A stretch of 21,617 bases of DNA from positions 7,415-29,031 of the forward strand of contig JH154921.1 of NCBI GenBank assembly GCA_000226015.1, written 5' to 3'. How positions within the stretch are numbered: position 1 is the stretch's first letter; each line of letters starts with the position of its first letter. A program made the position numbers and the translations under genes. Under the pieces are notes generated by a model. It was not told the origin of the DNA and did not search any database. It saw only the letters and a list, made by a program, of their open reading frames with translations. The DNA comes from Mnemiopsis leidyi. Taxonomy: Eukaryota > Ctenophora > Tentaculata > Lobata > Bolinopsidae. This document shows, piece after piece, positions 12,701 through 20,420 of this stretch.

Positions 12701-15700
12701 AGTTTTCATGACATGCTTCGATTGCAAGTTAGGCTAGCAAGTCTCAATCCAGCTATCCCTGCATGTGTGCAATAACAGTTAGTTACAATCGCAATTTGCA
12801 CTCTTTATATGTTCGGGGTTGAGGAAACAGTTAAGAACTGTGGTTAGCCAATTAGAACCAAGAAGGCGACGAAGGAGGAGTGAGAGAGTGATGGTGGAGT
12901 TGCCAGGGAGCGAGATTCACAGGACGAGGGCTATTGTGGTACCTTTCTAATGGACTTTCTAATAGCGCTGCTAATTTCTTAACTTAATCCTTATTTATAA
13001 TATTGTTAAACAAGACCGTAGCTGTTGCCATATAATAATAAATTTGCTAACTCTTTATTTAATCGGCATGTTATACTGGCTTATACATTTTTTAATTTCA
13101 AAATTCAAATAGTTATAAATCATCATAAGTAACTGATTGTAAGTTCGAGACAAAGAAGCCCACTCAAACGAGTATAGATGTATGACACATCCAACATGTT
13201 GTGGAAAGAACGAGAAATAATAATACGATGGAGTAAAACTGTCAATATGTGTCTGATTTGACTAAATAAGCCTGAAAAATGGTTAGATCGACGGCGAATG
13301 ACTGCAAATTTGGCAGCGAATGATTCCAATGATCATGGTTTCGAAGGCCAAACAGTTGACCGTCTGGATTTAAGTTCCATATTGAGCTTACAACCTGGCA
13401 GAATGCACCACCTAAAATTTAGGCGAATTTTAAATTTATGGCCATGAACCAACCCTGTCACTGTTACGGTGGAACGTGATCCTTGCGGGGAAATGGGCAA
13501 GTGTTCCGATTCCCATATCAAAATATGTGTGTCAGTATATACGATACTGGTTGTGTCAGACTGACAACTAGTGACTAACACAAAATAGACATCTACAATA
13601 TTGGTTGTGGCTAAATGTTAAGTTATATAAACCTAGGACGGGTAGTTGGGTACCTATTCACATTTAATTGGAGATTTCGGGGTAAATTTTGGTCAGTGCG
13701 TTTAGTAAAGGTTCAATGAGGGCGTTTACGTTCAAATGCATTGTGTCTAGATATTCAGCTATGTGCGTCTATTGAACCATTAGCTAATGTTCTAACTCAT
13801 TGCATAATGTCGTTCGGAGTGGTAAATATGAAAATATGTATGGAAAATTTTATGGACATTCAACAAGCATATGAACAGGACGGAATTAAGAAATTGAACG
13901 GTGGTGGTTGAATAGAAGATCTGCAAAGGAGTGACTGTAGAGGAAACCATCAGCTTGTTCCTAATAAAAGATTTTCTAATTGCAATAGAGAAAGGTATTT
14001 TTGGAGGGGTACAAATTTTTACCTATCAGAAACAAGAAACCACTGTTTCCTAGCCTCTCATTGGTTAACATATGTGACCCTCCACAAAAATACCTTTTAC
14101 TATTAGTATTATGCAGGCGAGTGTGTCCCATGCCATAGCAGGTGCAGGTGCAGGTTTGTGTCGTAAGAAACGTGTGCCAGCAGAAAATATTGTTAATAGG
14201 CGATGGTATTTTCAGTAATGAAGGCTATGCTCGATACATGATACGAACATGCTGGAAGTTGCCACAAGTTCACGTGGTATAGGTGATATTTCAATTGTAG
14301 TTCACATAACCATAGATCTGTGAAATAACTGATCATATTCGAACGTTCTGGAGAGTGGAGAAGTACACCACGTATTACCAATTAAGAATATTACAATACC
14401 GATATCATAAACCTGGATATTCACAGGTTTATTGCATAAATTGCGGCTGGGAAAATATAATGAGTTTTACATTACAAACAGCTACCGATTGTATGATAAT
14501 TTTATGATCTGTGTTACTGTTGCAAGAATCATCTATGATATCTATTTCCGCTTGTCTGCACCATTATTCATCATCCATAAGGTTGTTGTATTTCGTGGAA
14601 ATGAGCCGACAGAGTGGTCAATTATAGAAAGAGGATGCATTATGCATTATATGCATTATGCATCAGCGAGTGTATCAACTTCCACATGATTGGAAATTTC
14701 ATGACAAGTTTAAGCGCTACAATCTTAATCATAACGGTTAAGGTTCAAGATTTGTTTTCATCAAGAAGGCTGAGGACGCCGTCATTGTATCCGACCGTCG
14801 CATATGCCAATTACAGTGCCATTAGAACACACATATGATGATTCTCCTACATACTCTGGAGACAAACTGAACAATATACAATGATATAAGCATACTCTGG
14901 AGACAAACTGAACAATATACAATGATATAAGCATACTCTGGAGACAAACAGAACAATATACAATGATATAAGCATACTCTGGTGACAAACTGAACAATTA
15001 TATACAATGATGTAAGAAATGAAAAGCTACACAACTAAATCCAAGACAGGATCCTCGCGTCTAAGAGTCTGCTTCAAGCCGCATGCATCTATATTCGCAC
15101 AGACAGTTTTACATTTATGCAGTATACATGCTGTAACCACTACTCTGGTATCATCCATTGACAAACCGACCTACTTGCTATTATGTAGGAAGAGGAGAAA
15201 GGGGATGACTATCCTCCTGAATATGCAACCAACTGAACCAAGAGAGCCGAGTGATATACTCAAAAAGACATTAAGCTTCAATGTTGAGATTTTAGCTATC
15301 CTATTGCTCGCAGCTAGGCGGTAATGTTGCTATTTATTTGATTTTTGTGCTTACTTTACATTATCTCACCTGAAAAAAAGATCGCTAAAGAAATGCTTTA
15401 GCACGACGAACATAAGGTTTTCGGAGAAAGATATTTTTTAAAAGTTGTGAAAACTGAACACTTCCAACAGGCCTAAAGAAGACTCATAAAGTGATGAGAT
15501 ATTCAAATTGTAAAACTAATATCAATATATCATCAAGAAGAAAACCATTTAAAATAATACTGTGTTGAAATAGAATAACATATTTGAGATATTCTTTTTC
15601 GCTTCTGTTCCATTAAGTGATCACGACTATTTCAAAGTGTTGAGAAATTGTTGAAAGTAACATGTTAATTGTTACAAGTTATACTTTACTTTCAACACTA

Positions 15701-18700
15701 CTATTACAGCAAATAATTTCAGCATGACTATAGACGTGTTTTCCTGAAATTTTAGTCGTCATCACTTAGTGAAGTAGATACAACAAAGACAAACTACAGT
15801 TCTGACAGTGCGAATCACAGCTGCTACTAAAGATAGACAAAATTTGAATAAAGCAATGTGCGTCTTCTGCCACCAAGCTAATAAAAGTAAAGAAAGTTAT
15901 AAAAGTAATAAAAGTTATTAACAATTGTAGGCTGAAATATAGAAGTGAGTAGCACTGTGACTAACTCCGGGTTAAGTTACAAGTCATATCTCCTTTCCCG
16001 TGAGGACGTCAACAGAAACTTATTCAGCTGAGTTTTAAGAGTATAAATAGTAGTAATAACCGTAGAGCCCGGTTCTTAACTACTCCAGTTTAAACGAAGT
16101 AATTAAAAGTGGTTAAGTGCTCGCATGGACGCGCATTCATAGGAACTTAGTAGTTACCACACTTAAATCACAGCTGGTGTAAACTATAAAACTATAAAAG
16201 GAAGATCATAGCCAGATCATTTGGCGTGAAAGAGCCGGTAAAACTTTGGCTAATATCATGGTGAAATAGATACTCACAGATATAGCTTACAGCTACAGAA
16301 GCGTGTCGGCAACTACACTTTGCAAAGTGGCGTACGGTCTCTAAAGAAAATGAAACCTCTCACGATGTAATAATATAACACGATATGATATAACCTCTAT
16401 CGGTATCAGTTACGATTAAAGTCGTGGCATGCACTTTTTCTCGTGGTCATTCCGTTAACGGACACTGTCCCTCAGGGTTACTAACACTGTCTCTCAGGGT
16501 TACTAACACTGTCTCTCAGGGTTTCTTTTACACAACTACCTCCTGAACTAACACCTGCCCTATTGATATTAAAATGCAACGTTAGTGTTAGTATGTTAAA
16601 GGTACCATTGCAACACTATCCTGGACTAACTAATTGCTAACGGGTGTGTCATGTTGTGGATGGGCCGATGGATCAACCGAGCTACATAATGTGTACGGAG
16701 CAGATATTTGAACGGACACGATTTCCACTGATAGTCAATTCAGAAAATTCATGGGCCGGCACCGTGCCGAGTCGGGTATGATCCGACAACCTCTGCATTG
16801 TCTAGATGAGTGCTCTACCAATTGAGCTACCGGCCCTATGTTTTACCATAGTAACATAGTAACACTATCCTGAACTAACACCAGCCTACTTCAGATGTCT
16901 GGGAGTACTGGTGATGTACCCCTGTATACGGGACGACCTGCTGTTCGTTGCGGACACCGCTAACGCTATCATCACGGCTCTGGAGACAACGGACAGTGCT
17001 GACAGTGGGTTACTTCTCAGAGTCAGCTGGAGTTTGGGAAATCTGTCCGACACTCTGGTGGTTAACAAGCTCAACAATCCTTCCTTTGTAACTGACTTCA
17101 GTGACATTCTTCTTGGCAGGTTACTTCTGTAGTGTAGCCTTAAGCATTGCTGTAGTCAAAGAAATGTGGTTTATTACAGTGTCTTAACTTTAAAATTTCT
17201 GAGTAAAGTCAGTGATACACACAACTTTGAGTAAAATCATACTGAACACAATATACAGTACAATGAGGTGGGTAACGTTAGTTTGTACATTTTGATAAAC
17301 CAGAACTACACTCAGGCTACTAGATGTGTCCTTGAAGACAGCTGCTTCAAACGACAAGGTAAAGAGTAACATAGTGCGCGCGCTGGGAAACCTCCTGCGC
17401 TTCATGAAGCAGAGCACCCACGACAAGGTTCACTTCAGAGAGTACGTCGCTAAGAGTGTGGATTGTCTGCTTAGAGCTTGCACTTCAGGTGGGTGGCTTG
17501 CAGTCTTAATATAAGTTTGATAAAAAAGCTTCTTATGAGAAATCGGTTATTAATAAGTGAATCAATAAATTGATTAAACTACTAAAGAAATATGTCTTAA
17601 GGATCAAAGCAATATAAATCAGATTGTTCAACTAAGATTTCACACTTACTGAATTTCCCTACAAACTAGGGATGATGAAGACGCGCTGGAACGCGTGCTA
17701 CGCGCTCGTCAACACCCTCCAGAACCCGGTTCTCAGTCCAGCAGACAGCACCTGGGCTACAGATCTCTTCACCACTCTTACTTCTGTTGTCGTCCACTGC
17801 AAGAACTTCAAAGTCAGGATCAACGCAACGCTCGCACTCGCACAGTGCTCTACACGTGCTTGCTATGGAGGTGAGTAGATTGGAAAGTGAAGCAGTAGCT
17901 GTTGAAAGTGTTTCAATAAAAGCATCAATGTTACCATGAGGAAAATCTTTCATCAGAAAACTTTGACTCATTTAAATATAGCCTACATAGAAAATTTATA
18001 ATAACCTTAATCCTTCTGATCGGGGCTTCACATTCGTGTTCTTATTGAAAGTTAATTCATCAGCCATGACTGCAAGTTGCAACAGAAGCTATGAAAAGCA
18101 ATTAACTGCAAGAATCAGACACCCGAAATTCCAGGTAACTTTGCCACAGTGTGGGGTACAGTGTTGGTTACTCTAAGTGACGAAGGTGGCGGGCCTGCCA
18201 TGTGCGGATACACGGAGAGACTAAGACTACAGCTAGTACTTTTGTTGTGTCATCTTGTAATTCTGCACTTGGAGGAAGATAGGATGGAGATGGTGCGACG
18301 TCTCCCTCACCAGCATCAGGTATTTCTCCTCTGTAAAGTTATTAACATCTCTGCAAAGTTATAGTTACCTTAATCAGACAGGGGTTCGATAACAGATTGT
18401 CTTAACAAATTGAGCCGATTTTCTTGGAAAATTTGTATTGAGTTTATCGCTGCTCCTGCTGCGCTGTGTCCTTGTTAAAAACAATGAAAGGTCAATTGTC
18501 AAACTATAGAATCACATCAACATACTAATATAACATCACCCTCTCTCCTCCCAGCACGCTACCCTGATCTCCCAATGTAGTGCAGTAAGTACAGCAGACA
18601 CACTCAGTCCCGCCGAACAGGATCTCGTCACTGCGGCCCGGATCAGATGTCAACAGTCGGCCCCGCTACTTGATCTCGTACTCAACATGTTGACTCCCAC

Positions 18701-18761
18701 TCCGTTACCTAGCGACACTGACGCCTTTATTACCTCCGATATTTCTAGTCACACTAAGTAG
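1..18761 (+). CDS. HEATR6: HEATR6 homologue (HEAT repeat-containing protein 6), 3' 15 exons, 5' end outside window
   Basis: Fifteen exons join in one frame with GT-AG introns: 1-128, 293-428, 640-975, 1111-1276, 1592-1711, 1854-2041, 2243-2351, 2824-2962, 3143-3393, 3601-3706, 16895-17119, 17316-17488, 17670-17870, 18135-18319 and 18555-18761. Together they give 890 codons, the last being a TAG stop. The vertebrate protein is near 1,180 residues, so the N-terminal few hundred residues lie upstream of the window. Family landmarks include VWSAFLP (exon 4), YTPFSQSLA (exon 6), FVADTANAI and SWSLGNLSDTL (exon 11), VKSNIVRALGNLLRF (exon 12), RWNACYA and CKNFKVRI (exon 13). It is an alpha-helical HEAT scaffold whose biochemical role is poorly known. 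Intron 10 is unusually long and carries two antisense genes. A possible poly(A) signal ATTAAA is at 18832-18837, about 70 nt after the stop. Identity is secure; exact edges of weakly conserved exons 1-3 are less so. Confidence 0.95.
640..975 (+). repeat. 48-bp in-frame tandem repeat within HEATR6 exon 3
   Basis: Three copies of a 48-bp unit start at 751, 799 and 847 and end at 894. Each encodes 16 residues of the form ASPKLPHFTAxxKQQS; the middle copy has TS where the others have PI. Looser related pieces precede it (SASPNLQHA), so the linker probably grew by repeat slippage. The unit length is divisible by three, so the reading frame is kept. The repeat lies in the low-complexity linker before the HEAT block, where length variation should be tolerated. 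Confidence 0.9.
2150..2173 (+). repeat. Intronic copy of the start of HEATR6 exon 7
   Basis: A 24-bp sequence starting TGACGGAGGCAACAAAAC is identical to 2247-2270, which is coding sequence near the start of exon 7. The copy sits 97 bp upstream in intron 6 and lacks the preceding acceptor. It is a short duplicated exon fragment and is not expected to be spliced in. Confidence 0.85.
4425..4643 (+). CDS. Possible small secreted protein, 72 residues, unrecognised
   Basis: A 72-codon frame opens with MKIRFSTILIAIYCSAAG, which looks like a signal peptide (basic N-end, hydrophobic core, small residues at a cleavage site). The remaining 54 or so residues contain three cysteines and no domain I recognise. 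It lies in the sense orientation of the HEATR6 long intron. There is no clear promoter, splice structure or strong poly(A) signal, and short frames of this kind occur by chance in AT-rich DNA. I list it only because of the N-terminus. Confidence 0.2.
   Translation: MKIRFSTILIAIYCSAAGLNQTCRLTLKVVSGTGNYIQLYPAKSILFCLYAHLRNERDCYIIWFELNIMHHL
5028..5173. repeat. Minisatellite, 11-bp unit CTACTATAAAA
   Basis: About 13 units of 11-12 bp, variants of CTACTATAAAA (also CGACTATAAAA and CTACTTTAAAA), are arrayed without interruption. The variants are grouped: the CG form occupies the left part, the CT form the right part. The array abuts the last exon of the antisense sushi gene and would lie in its 3' UTR or next intron. 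Confidence 0.9.
5147..7668 (-). CDS. Secreted sushi / ephrin-receptor-like repeat protein, nested antisense in HEATR6 intron 10
   Basis: Six exons on the minus strand: 7668-7608, 7304-6498, 6248-6153, 6031-5936, 5613-5515 and 5376-5147. Exon 1 encodes a signal peptide (MILILLSVFFLKATSG). Exon 2 holds a 150-residue beta-rich domain I cannot name, with VWKITKKNSPLSLDIHCND, TWANYW and FEQTDTASDFYW, then a sushi (CCP) domain with the four expected cysteines. Exons 3-5 each encode one 32-33 residue ephrin-receptor-like/GCC2-GCC3 repeat of form CPEGKY..G...C..C..GK...P....C. Exon 6 encodes a second sushi domain (CDEPTVPEA to DLPEC). All introns are phase 1, the classic shuffling pattern. Exon 6 either ends the protein at a stop at 5147-5149 (with AATAAA on this strand at 4824-4819) or continues from donor GTAGGA at 5181. 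A 65-bp repeat in exon 2 creates an early stop (see repeat entry), so this copy may be broken. Likely a secreted or cell-surface adhesion or recognition protein. Confidence 0.75.
5703..5764. repeat. Short tandem array containing ACCATCATAACATT
   Basis: Three copies of ACCATCATAACATT occur at 5708, 5728 and 5749, separated by AT-rich filler, a period of 20-21 bp. It lies in intron 4 of the sushi gene. Confidence 0.8.
5818..5990 (-). repeat. 57-bp tandem repeat triplicating the 3' end and splice donor of sushi-gene exon 4
   Basis: On the minus strand the unit is the last 39 bp or so of the ephrin-like exon (PGKEPSTNKETC codons), its donor G|GTAAGTG and the first bases of the intron. Donors fall at 5935, 5878 and 5821, exactly 57 bp apart. 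Use of the first donor keeps the frame; reading past it meets TAA after four codons. The last copy differs (KDAC instead of KETC), so it is older or is the remnant of another exon. Confidence 0.9.
6582..6841 (-). repeat. Fourfold 65-bp tandem repeat inside sushi-gene exon 2
   Basis: Copies start at 6582, 6647, 6712 and 6777 on the plus strand and are nearly identical; the inner two share TTATCATG where the outer two have TTCTCATG. The unit covers the middle of the first sushi domain (MRTDGVFPVTKWTAVSLSC). One copy gives an intact domain. Because 65 is not divisible by three, the frame leaving the first copy reads VPT and then TGA at 6768-6766, giving a product of about 199 residues. Three extra copies add 195 bp, so the downstream frame is the original one. 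Confidence 0.93.
7461..7583. mobile_element. MITE-like element, copy 1 (intron 1 of sushi gene)
   Basis: About 123 bp bounded by inverted ends GTGAACAACATAGGAC and GTCCTATGTTGTTTTAC. Inside are further inverted GC-rich blocks, ATTGCGCGCCG and CGGCGCGCAAT. A second copy with the same ends and core lies at 20537-20657, which shows it is a dispersed repeat. It has no coding capacity, as expected for a non-autonomous DNA element. No clear target-site duplication is visible. Confidence 0.85.
7669..8000. other. 5' flank of the sushi gene, no gene seen
   Basis: This stretch is upstream of the minus-strand sushi gene. It contains two CACGTG sites at 7913 and 7925 within GTCACGTGT contexts, which could be promoter elements for that gene. 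No frame here has recognisable content. Confidence 0.4.
8050..8340. repeat. Diverged direct duplication, two units about 170 bp apart
   Basis: The segment around 8050-8168 (GCATTAAGTGATT, GGCTTGGTGTTGCC, TTATATAAACAACA, TCTAAAAACGAA) recurs in the same order around 8216-8340 (GCATTATGTGATT, GCTTGGCGTTGCC, TTATATAAACAACA, TCTAAAAACGAA). The middle is more diverged. It is an old direct duplication of unknown origin. Confidence 0.75.
8584..8850. repeat. Diverged direct duplication, spacing about 139 bp
   Basis: The series CCTCTTAA, GACCTGCCATTTCAT, ATAATT, ACTCGG, TATAACTATG and CAACGTATCTTGCAG occurs at about 8586-8700 and again at about 8710-8846. The second unit carries small insertions. No coding potential is seen in either unit. 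Confidence 0.75.
9949..9992. repeat. 22-bp perfect direct repeat
   Basis: TGAACTGAACATGACACACG plus AA occurs twice back to back at 9949-9970 and 9971-9992. Confidence 0.9.
10257..11222 (-). CDS. Rhodopsin-like (class A) 7TM receptor, single exon, nested antisense in HEATR6 intron 10
   Basis: A 321-residue frame with seven hydrophobic segments near residues 20-43, 53-78, 93-122, 135-155, 187-212, 227-250 and 270-290. TM2 has the class A aspartate (IACCDMIAS, D65). TM6 has a proline in CVSTIPW, and TM7 reads SVISNFYIY where NPxxY is expected, so the proline is lost. The TM3 DRY motif is replaced by SKL (116-118). No cysteine pair linking TM3 and the second extracellular loop is apparent. Asn-x-Thr/Ser sites lie at 173 and 265 in extracellular loops. 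The tail is Ser-rich. The ligand cannot be guessed. The start is the first ATG; a pyrimidine-rich AG on this strand near 11257 leaves room for a 5' exon. An orphan, lineage-expanded receptor is the best reading; a degenerate receptor is possible though the frame is intact. Confidence 0.85.
   Translation of the reverse strand: MLPTNDKKFGIQSDVEKYIWITYLVFVLLSSLIGDTVILIASTRFSAFKLNKFIVVIIQHIACCDMIASLAFTLPSITSMVADRWVLGGFSVYLERFLVHFSFPLTSVFVCVLTTSKLLLLQCPHRTRSWAEKEAHLVCIICWVLAGFYSGLKLLHYKHNVYFNYATYDIDYNSTAVGDNKLFTTVSDSIYAIMVVVVMVTTACTLRFLFEARTVARRAKSGTTMRWQGLLTVVLTAVVYCVSTIPWTVHGITEAFLTDPPKYFNTTLKRAAEYLTMLSVISNFYIYCVTVPTFRSFVLSPFVALTSSVSPSQSQDVSHGT
11301..11460. mobile_element. MITE-like inverted-repeat element, second family, copy 1 (diverged)
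   Basis: The left part GGAGGGGTCACAAATCTTTACC resembles the left part of the element at 13991-14099, and the right part contains GACCAATAAGAAG and GGTCCAAAAATATA, whose reverse complement TATTTTTGGACC matches that family's TATTTTTGGAGG end. The edges are approximate. It lies just upstream of the GPCR. Confidence 0.5.
11758..11828 (+). pseudogene. tRNA-like sequence (Asp/Gly-type), degraded or SINE head
   Basis: The stretch contains a D-arm-like hairpin GTAG/CTAC around TGGTAT and a strong T-arm-like hairpin ATCGGGG/CCCCGAT around GTTCTATT, an internal B-box-like block. Overall it resembles animal tRNA-Asp, with CCCCG in the anticodon region. The acceptor stem pairs at only about five positions and the anticodon stem is poor, so it is not a good functional tRNA. 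It is a tRNA pseudogene or tRNA-derived SINE fragment; no SINE tail is evident. Confidence 0.5.
13991..14099. mobile_element. MITE-like inverted-repeat element, second family, copy 2
   Basis: The ends AAAGGTATTTTTGGAGGGGT and TGTGACCCTCCACAAAAATA are inverted complements with small gaps, with the right end running on into CCTTTT. The interior has no coding capacity. It shares its left half with the sequence near 11310, so it is probably a dispersed element. Confidence 0.65.
14851..15010. repeat. 41-bp tandem repeat, four copies
   Basis: The unit begins ATACTCTGGAGACAAACTGA and continues with ACAATATACAATGATATAAG. Copies start at 14851, 14892, 14933 and 14974, exactly 41 bp apart and over 90% identical. 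Open frames across it are repeat artefacts because 41 is not a multiple of three. Confidence 0.93.
16463..16526. repeat. 22-bp tandem repeat, about three copies
   Basis: CACTGTCTCTCAGGGTTACT plus AA recurs at 16463, 16485 and 16507, the last copy incomplete. Confidence 0.88.
16753..16836 (-). pseudogene. tRNA-like element with A and B boxes, likely tRNA-derived SINE
   Basis: On the minus strand it opens GGGCCGGTAGCTCAATTGGT, with an acceptor-like stem (GGGCCGG/CCGGCCC) and a D arm GCTC/GAGC matching the A-box consensus. A stem GTCGG/CCGAC around ATCATAC is a T-arm with a B-box-like core. Between this and the 3' acceptor strand lies an extra hairpin CGGCAC/GTGCCG not found in tRNAs, so the 84-nt element cannot fold as a normal tRNA. 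It most likely is a short tRNA-derived mobile element. It sits about 60 bp before HEATR6 exon 11, between near-copies of AACACTATCCTG. Confidence 0.6.
16895..18761 (+). CDS. HEATR6: HEATR6 exons 11-15: C-terminal HEAT repeats and stop
   Basis: These five exons encode about residues 560-889 of the visible fragment and contain the most conserved HEATR6 sequence. Exon 11 completes an Arg codon split by the long intron and reads RCLGVLVMYPCIRDD, FVADTANAII and WSLGNLSDTLVVN. Exon 12 gives NDKVKSNIVRALGNLLRFM, exon 13 TRWNACYALVNTLQNP and TSVVVHCKNFKVRINATLAL, exon 14 a helical pair ending PHQHQ, and exon 15 a tail ending SSHTK before TAG. Vertebrate HEATR6 has the same order. Introns are 181-264 bp, similar to the 5' part, so intron 10 is the only outlier. 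Confidence 0.95.
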
Positions 18762-19794
18762 AGTGGGTGGATGTTTCAAGTCACGTGTGATAGTTTGCAC
18801 GTGCTGTAATAATGCGCGCGCCACAGGGGCGATTAAAAACAGTTCTACTAAACAAGTTTATTGCTGTCGCGCACTTAATTAAATCTCAGGACAATGAAAT
18901 CTTTGATTGGTGAGTAATTCTCAGGAATATAAGAAAAGGCCGATAACCTGTTGCTACTGAGACTGTTTTTTGACTTAACCCGCCACCCGGGCCGCACTTG
19001 AAGCTCACTTATTTGAGGTCAAATGTCAACTGTTTTGGATCCAGGATCCACGGATAATCTAGGTAGCAACCACAGCCAAGTCCATGTCTGAGACCGGTTG
19101 AATTATCATTATTTAACTCTGATCTTCATTAAGATTTCTGTCTCTGACATTCCATTCCTTCTCTCATTCTAATGTTTAACACAAATGTTAGTTTTCAATT
19201 AATAATCGACGGGGTGGTAGATTTTTATGCATTTGGCTTGAGGGTTGAAATTTTTTTATTTATAAAGTATTTGTAGATAAGGAATTTTTGAAGTTTCTAT
19301 GTGTAGTAAGTTAATTAAGTAGTTTATTAGATAGTGTCATTATTTAAACATTATTATCAAATTTATGCAAGATTTCCTGAATTTTTACTTTCTAATTCTT
19401 GGAAACGTCCATGATCGGGATAAATTCTGTGATAAGTTTAATAAGTTATTATATTTGTACGTTAGGGGCACTTGCATGTTTTATTTTACTTTACATAAGA
19501 ACTTTTAAAGATATTGACGCCTTATATTCCTAACATTTTTGTAAATATTTGTATCCCTTTCCTTCTAAAGTCGTGATTTATCTATTTATTTTTTCTAAGC
19601 GGTCTTAATTCGAAATCTGATAATCAAAGTATTAAGAAATGTGGTTTGATTCCATCTAAGTTTTATACAGAAAAAGTAAAATCTTGAAGACTGAAAGAGC
19701 AAGCTACTGCTTTAAAATTTCTAATTTCTAATATACTATAGTATTAGTTAATAACAACTAACAACATACACACTCACATAGGAAAACTAACGAC
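18762..19794. other. HEATR6-OST4 intergenic region
   Basis: The first 150 bp are GC-richer and hold the E-box pair, a candidate HEATR6 poly(A) signal (ATTAAA, 18832) and a strong donor-like ATTG|GTGAGT at 18910. The remainder, 19100-19780, is very AT-rich and without recognisable genes. A 5' UTR intron of OST4 running from 18910 to an AG at 19780-19781 is possible. Confidence 0.45.
18782..18803. promoter_or_regulatory. Paired CACGTG E-boxes just after HEATR6
   Basis: CACGTG occurs at 18782-18787 and 18798-18803, 16 bp apart, within 45 bp of the HEATR6 stop codon and next to a GC-rich GCGCGCGCC block. They could belong to the promoter of OST4, about 1 kb downstream. bHLH proteins of the MYC/USF/MITF type bind this site in other animals; the use here is inferred. 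Confidence 0.4.
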
Positions 19795-19917
19795 ATGATT
19801 AACGACATGCAACTAGCGGTTTTCTGTAACCTGATGGGCAGCATCATCTTCATCATGGTCATTATGTACCACTACATTTGGGTAAACAACGTCAAGAAAA
19901 CCTCCCTCACTCAGTAA
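19795..19917 (+). CDS. OST4: OST4, small subunit of the oligosaccharyltransferase complex
   Basis: A 40-residue protein beginning MINDMQLAVFCNLMGSIIF and containing MYHYIWVNN, then KK and a short polar tail before TAA. Metazoan and yeast OST4 proteins are 36-40 residues with the same plan: a short lumenal start with M(I/T)xDxQLA, one transmembrane helix, and a YHYxxVNNxKK cytosolic end. The protein spans the ER membrane and stabilises the STT3-containing oligosaccharyltransferase that transfers glycan to Asn in N-glycosylation. It is single-exon in its coding part, though an AG at 19780-19781 suggests a 5' UTR acceptor. A candidate poly(A) signal ATTAAA lies at 20000-20005; AATAAA occurs at 20379. 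Confidence 0.92.
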   Translation: MINDMQLAVFCNLMGSIIFIMVIMYHYIWVNNVKKTSLTQ

Positions 19918-19932
19918 TTCCTTATATGGTCA

Positions 19933-19952
19933 TCACGTGACGCTTGACGTCA
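19933..19952. promoter_or_regulatory. Palindromic E-box next to a perfect CRE
   Basis: TCACGTGA (19933-19940) is followed four bases later by TGACGTCA (19945-19952), the full CREB/ATF palindrome. The pair is 16 bp after the OST4 stop and about 470 bp before the VTA1 start, so it may be a VTA1 promoter element. Functional use is inferred. Confidence 0.45.
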
Positions 19953-20252
19953 CTGTATGCAACTCGGCTACAACGCCGTTTTCAGATAATTAATAATTGA
20001 TTAAATAGTTTTAACACTTCCAGTTCAGAGACTTGGGGGTAAACAATTTTTTGCACATCTTTATACTTTTGACAATAAGTTCTCTAATCTGATGATTTAG
20101 TGCGAACACATTAAGGTAAATCATTTAATGACCTGTCTGTGTGTTCATACTTTTTAACTTATTCGAGTATTGAGTGTTTACTGTTTGGAAAAATGTTATT
20201 TATGATAATGTAGTTTGGGTTTTACATTTTCCATTCATGATAATGCGCGTCT

Positions 20253-20330
20253 ACAATCTATGTACATTTTATACAATCTATGTACATTTTATACAATTAA
20301 ATCTATGTACATTTTATACAATTAAAATAT
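20253..20330. repeat. Short tandem array of ATCTATGTACATTTTATACA
   Basis: Three copies of ATCTATGTACATTTTATACA begin near 20256, 20276 and 20301; spacing is 20 then 25 bp, the longer gap due to an added AATTA. The array lies between OST4 and VTA1. Confidence 0.9.
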
Positions 20331-20420
20331 CTGTGCCATGCAAGTCCTCCGTTTATCGTGATTTTAAGTTCCCATACTAAATAAACAAAGCTGACTAACA
20401 AAATAAACACAGAAAAGTTA

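Larger units (their letters stand above)
3707..16894 (+). other. HEATR6 intron 10 (about 13.2 kb) with nested antisense genes
   Basis: This intron follows donor GTACTT at 3707 and ends with acceptor TACTTCAG at 16894. It is about 30 times longer than the next longest intron of the gene seen here. It hosts a six-exon sushi gene and a single-exon GPCR, both on the opposite strand, plus many repeats listed separately. In 3707-5027, 8850-10256, 11830-13990, 14100-14850 and 15010-16460 I see no convincing gene: open frames there are short, lack family similarity and have no consistent splice structure. Confidence 0.85.

Noticed and set aside
13123..13581. Two minus-strand frames of 68 and 82 residues
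   Set aside because: No recognisable domain, signal peptide or splice structure; consistent with chance frames.
14782..15034. Overlapping minus-strand open frames of about 70 residues with repeated YIIVYCS
   Set aside because: They are translations of the 41-bp tandem repeat in successive frames, with no independent coding signal.
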